A stretch of 8,097 nucleotides of DNA, taken from Desulfobacteraceae bacterium. Its GTDB lineage: Bacteria; Desulfobacterota; Desulfobacteria; Desulfobacterales; Desulfobacteraceae. The stretch spans positions 1-8,097 of the forward strand of contig JAFLJU010000603.1 in the NCBI GenBank assembly GCA_022712835.1, in the 5' to 3' direction. Shown one piece after another: positions 5,860-8,097 of the stretch (position 1 is the first letter of the stretch; each line of letters starts with the position of its first letter). Both the position numbers and the translations under genes were made by a program. The notes under the pieces were generated by a model that saw only the letters and a program-made list of their open reading frames with translations, had not been told where the DNA came from and did no database searches.

Positions 5860-7785
5860 TTAATAGAGAATCTGACCTGTTTTTTCCACACCATATCCAC
5901 CAAGAGCAAGCACCCTCTCCTTAAACGCATCTGTGGCAATGGTATCTAAAAGTACCTGAACCTTTGGGGACTCAAAGAATTGTTCCGGAATAATCAAGTC
6001 ATAGGACTCCGTGATAATGGGGATGAAATCAAGGCCAAGGGCATTGGCGGCGGCTTTAATTCCCAGGCCAGCATGGGCTCTGCCGGATAGCACGGCCACG
6101 GCCACGGACATATGGGTATACTCATCATTTTCATACCCCAAAATATCGCCAACATTTATTCCCAACTGTTTCAACTTATAATCAAACAAAATTCGGGTAC
6201 CTGATCCAGGCTGCCGGTTGATAAACCGAAAGGTGCCTGATTTCAGGTCCTGAATGGATTGAATGTTTGCAGGATTTCCCCTGGGGACAATTAGACCCTG
6301 TTCCCGCATAACCAGGTTGACAATCCGAACCTTGTGGTCGGGCAGGTATTTTTTGACATAGGAAAGGTTATAGCTGCCGTCAAGCGGGTCCAGCAGGTGA
6401 GCCCCGGCCATATGGCACCCCCCTTTTTTAAGGGCCATCAATCCCCCCATACTTCCCACATGACTGGAGGAGATATTAACATCAAACTTTTTCTGCCGGA
6501 TCTGATCCCCCAGAAGATCCAGGGTATTATCATGGGAACCGATGATGACCAGGGTATTTTCTATGGCCGACAAAGGCCGCAGCAAATGAGCATTCACCTT
6601 TTCTCCTTGAGAGATTCCCTCAATATGCCTCGGAATCCGAATCACCCCGTCGGCTTCAGTCAGGGTGGTGATGCTGCCCGAACCCCGGGGAAGCTGGGAG
6701 GCGATCAGTTGCCCGTCAACGGAACCAATTTTAACCCTTAAAAACTCATCCTGGCCCAGCTTGGAGGCAATTTTTCTGGCAGGGCTTACCAGAGCTGTCT
6801 GAAGGGGCGTTTCCGGTAATTGCTGCATATGGAGCAGCAGGGGACCGGCAAACTGTTCAAAGGCCACAATGGCGGCGACAGGATAGCCGGGAATCCCAAA
6901 CACCGGTACCTGCCCCACCTTTCCAAACAAGACCGGTTTTCCCGGCATCATGGTCACTCCGTGGACATAAACCTGGCCAAGGGAAGAGATGACCGGCCTT
7001 GCGAAATCTTCGGATCCGGCAGAGGAACCGCCAATGATGCAGACCATATCGTATGGGCCAGAAGCCGCTGCAGAAACTGCATCCTGTATGGAAGTAAGAT
7101 CATCTTTCAGCATGGGATGAATGTCAAACAGAGCACCATGGTCCTGGCAAAGACCGCCCAGAACCGTGGAGTTAGACTCCACCACCTCTCCTGATTTCAT
7201 CTGACCGGGAAGGATATCCTGCCATTGCTTGAGTTCAGAACCCGTGGGGATGATCACCACCCTGGGCTGTTTGTACACCTCCACCTGAAAAATACCACCG
7301 GAAAGCAGGGCCCCCAGGGAGTAGGAATTAACCTTATGCCCCCGGGCAAACAACAGCTTGGTGGCCACAATATCCTCTCCCATTTTCCGGACATGCTGCC
7401 AGGGAAACACAGGGGCTTCAATTTCAACCCGGGTGTCGTCCAAAATATTTAAATGCTCAATCATGATAACGGCATTGGTATCCACCGGCATGGCATGACC
7501 GGTATTCACCCAAAATCCATTTTCGAAAGGAATAAGTGTTTTCGGCTCTTCTTCACTGGCCCCAAAAGTAATTTGGGCATCCACGGCAATACCGTCCATG
7601 GCAGCGGCATGAAAATTGGGAGAAGAGAGGAGGGCAATTGCCGGTTTTGCCAATACCCGACTCTTGGCATTTACCACATCAATGGTTTCAACCTCGGTGG
7701 TATAGGTGCTAAAATGATCAAAAAGGCAAGATTTTGCCTCTTCAATACTCTTCATATCCAGGTAAACATTTCGTTTTGAATTCAT
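5860..7785 (-). CDS. moeA: MoeA molybdopterin molybdenumtransferase fused to a C-terminal PBP-like domain
   Basis: MoeA inserts molybdate (or tungstate in some anaerobes) into adenylylated molybdopterin in the cytosol. Residues 1 to about 405 form a complete MoeA: AAMDGIAV (61-68), NTGHAMP (94-100), HVRKMGEDI (131-139), PTGSEL (180-185), ESNSTVL (203-209), the MPT-binding GGSSAGSEDF (252-261), MPGKPVLFG (280-288), GIPGYPVA (297-304) and a domain IV ending near 403. Residues 410-641 resemble the PBP-like family (PF12727 type) found fused to MoeA or to helix-turn-helix domains: VIIGSHDNTLDLL, SMGGLMALKKGGCHMAG, RQPGSGTRILFDYKL, SGRAHAGLGIKAAAN. At 641 residues it is far longer than plain MoeA (about 400). 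Oddities are Met for the usual Lys before PGKP and Tyr for Asn in the PGNP motif, so chemistry or substrate may differ. A weak AAAGAG site lies upstream of the ATG. It sits directly behind another moeA. A sensing role for the C-terminus is inferred. Confidence 0.93.
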   Translation of the reverse strand: MNSKRNVYLDMKSIEEAKSCLFDHFSTYTTEVETIDVVNAKSRVLAKPAIALLSSPNFHAAAMDGIAVDAQITFGASEEEPKTLIPFENGFWVNTGHAMPVDTNAVIMIEHLNILDDTRVEIEAPVFPWQHVRKMGEDIVATKLLFARGHKVNSYSLGALLSGGIFQVEVYKQPRVVIIPTGSELKQWQDILPGQMKSGEVVESNSTVLGGLCQDHGALFDIHPMLKDDLTSIQDAVSAAASGPYDMVCIIGGSSAGSEDFARPVISSLGQVYVHGVTMMPGKPVLFGKVGQVPVFGIPGYPVAAIVAFEQFAGPLLLHMQQLPETPLQTALVSPARKIASKLGQDEFLRVKIGSVDGQLIASQLPRGSGSITTLTEADGVIRIPRHIEGISQGEKVNAHLLRPLSAIENTLVIIGSHDNTLDLLGDQIRQKKFDVNISSSHVGSMGGLMALKKGGCHMAGAHLLDPLDGSYNLSYVKKYLPDHKVRIVNLVMREQGLIVPRGNPANIQSIQDLKSGTFRFINRQPGSGTRILFDYKLKQLGINVGDILGYENDEYTHMSVAVAVLSGRAHAGLGIKAAANALGLDFIPIITESYDLIIPEQFFESPKVQVLLDTIATDAFKERVLALGGYGVEKTGQILY

Positions 7786-7857
7786 TGTAGCTCTTTACGC
7801 TTCTTAACTAAATTGATAAATAAAAGGGCCATACCATCTGGCCACAATTGGGCCGAG

Positions 7858-7896
7858 TCTTTTATATGGGTCTTCTATAAGGGTCCTCTATAAGAG
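7858..7896. repeat. three tandem 13 bp repeats between the two moeA genes
   Basis: Plus-strand units are TCTTTTATATGGG (7858-7870), TCTTCTATAAGGG (7871-7883) and TCCTCTATAAGAG (7884-7896); units one and three each match the middle one at 11 of 13 positions. The third unit encodes the last codons and TAG stop of the upstream moeA (minus strand), the other two lie in the 102 bp gap. This may be slippage duplication or an operator array; no known factor site is recognised. Confidence 0.75.
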
Positions 7897-8097
7897 GATA
7901 ATATCAACCAGAGTCCCTTTTTCCAGACCTTCCACATGCTCCCCAATTTCAAGCAGCCCGTCTGCGTGGATCATGGTCCGAATCAACCCTGATTTTCCCA
8001 AAACCGGGCGGGCCATCATTTGACCCTCGTAATTTTCCAGTTGCTCCTTTTCAAGCATGACCCTGACGAAATCGCGTCGACCCTGGGCAGAAGGAAC
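7888..8097 (-). CDS. second MoeA-type protein, C-terminal domain IV only (runs off the right edge)
   Basis: Sixty-nine codons and a TAG stop (7888-7890) are visible on the minus strand. They read as the C-terminal domain IV of a molybdopterin molybdenumtransferase: GRRDFVRVML, then ARPVLGKSGLIRTMIHADGLLEI, then EGLEKGTLVDIILL. This follows the usual order of a G-R-x-E/D-[FY]-V-R-V strand, a P-V-x-x-K-S-G-x-[IL] turn, and an A-D-G-L-[IL]-x-[IL]-x-x-x-x-E-G-L close. No PBP-like extension follows, so this copy is a plain MoeA at its C-terminus. The catalytic domains are outside the window. It is upstream of the fusion gene on the same strand with a 102 bp gap, so the pair may be cotranscribed. 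The domain call is good; whether the full protein is a standard MoeA is inferred. Confidence 0.85.
   Translation of the reverse strand, partial: VPSAQGRRDFVRVMLEKEQLENYEGQMMARPVLGKSGLIRTMIHADGLLEIGEHVEGLEKGTLVDIILL

Noticed and set aside
6334..7779. Several open frames of 75-135 codons on the plus strand opposite the MoeA fusion
   Set aside because: All are antisense to a well-supported coding gene, without motifs or ribosome sites.
7827..7843. GGCCA/TGGCC hairpin followed by CTTTTATTT (minus strand) between the moeA genes as a terminator or molybdenum-cofactor riboswitch
   Set aside because: A five-bp stem is too weak for a confident terminator, and the complex multi-helix Moco riboswitch fold is not visible.
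1..8097. CRISPR arrays, tRNA/rRNA genes, insertion sequences, phage attachment sites
   Set aside because: Scanned for regular repeats with spacers, cloverleaf or rRNA-like stretches, transposase motifs and terminal inverted repeats; none seen.

Overview
The window looks like a chromosomal segment of a mesophilic Gram-negative anaerobe, most probably a sulfate-reducing Desulfobacteraceae-type member of Desulfobacterota. That guess rests on protein style: a soluble GAF histidine kinase of the kind abundant in that group, a MoeA fused to a PBP-like domain beside a second MoeA, and an outer-membrane OmpA-type lipoprotein. It is an inference from sequence character, not a database match.

Layout. 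On the minus strand from about 2820 down to 1 lie uppP (undecaprenyl-diphosphatase), a phosphomannomutase/phosphoglucomutase, and the first 125 codons of a UvrD/Rep/PcrA-type helicase that runs off the left edge. uppP and the mutase are 26 bp apart and probably cotranscribed from a promoter just upstream of uppP. The helicase follows after a 135 bp AT-rich gap. On the plus strand from about 2870 to 5670 lie a divergently transcribed soluble histidine kinase (GAF + HisKA + HATPase), a decayed fragment of a receiver domain in the same frame directly after the kinase stop, and then a lipoprotein with VWA, calcium-type (TSP3) and OmpA C-terminal domains. A bidirectional hairpin terminator at about 5783-5822 separates this from the minus-strand right part. 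There a 641-residue MoeA-PBP fusion follows the C-terminal end of a second MoeA, whose N-terminal part lies beyond the right edge.

How the genes work together. uppP recycles the C55 lipid carrier and the hexose-phosphate mutase feeds nucleotide-sugar synthesis, so both supply cell-envelope polysaccharide assembly. The lipoprotein is a peptidoglycan-anchored outer-membrane component. The right part handles molybdenum/tungsten cofactor maturation, with two MoeA paralogues, one carrying a possible ligand-sensing domain.

The most notable observation is the kinase locus. The frame continues past the stop as TGE, a stop, and then a clear receiver-domain C-terminus containing YIKKP. The region that should hold the phospho-acceptor Asp is missing, and the kinase itself has lost both glycines of its G1 ATP-binding box. 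The locus appears to be a hybrid kinase that has lost its receiver and may be losing, or may have repurposed, its catalytic function. Other items are a triplicated 13 bp tandem repeat overlapping the end of the upstream moeA, a tandem duplication carrying two candidate kinase start codons, and a cluster of AAGATC/GATCTT motifs behind the lipoprotein gene.
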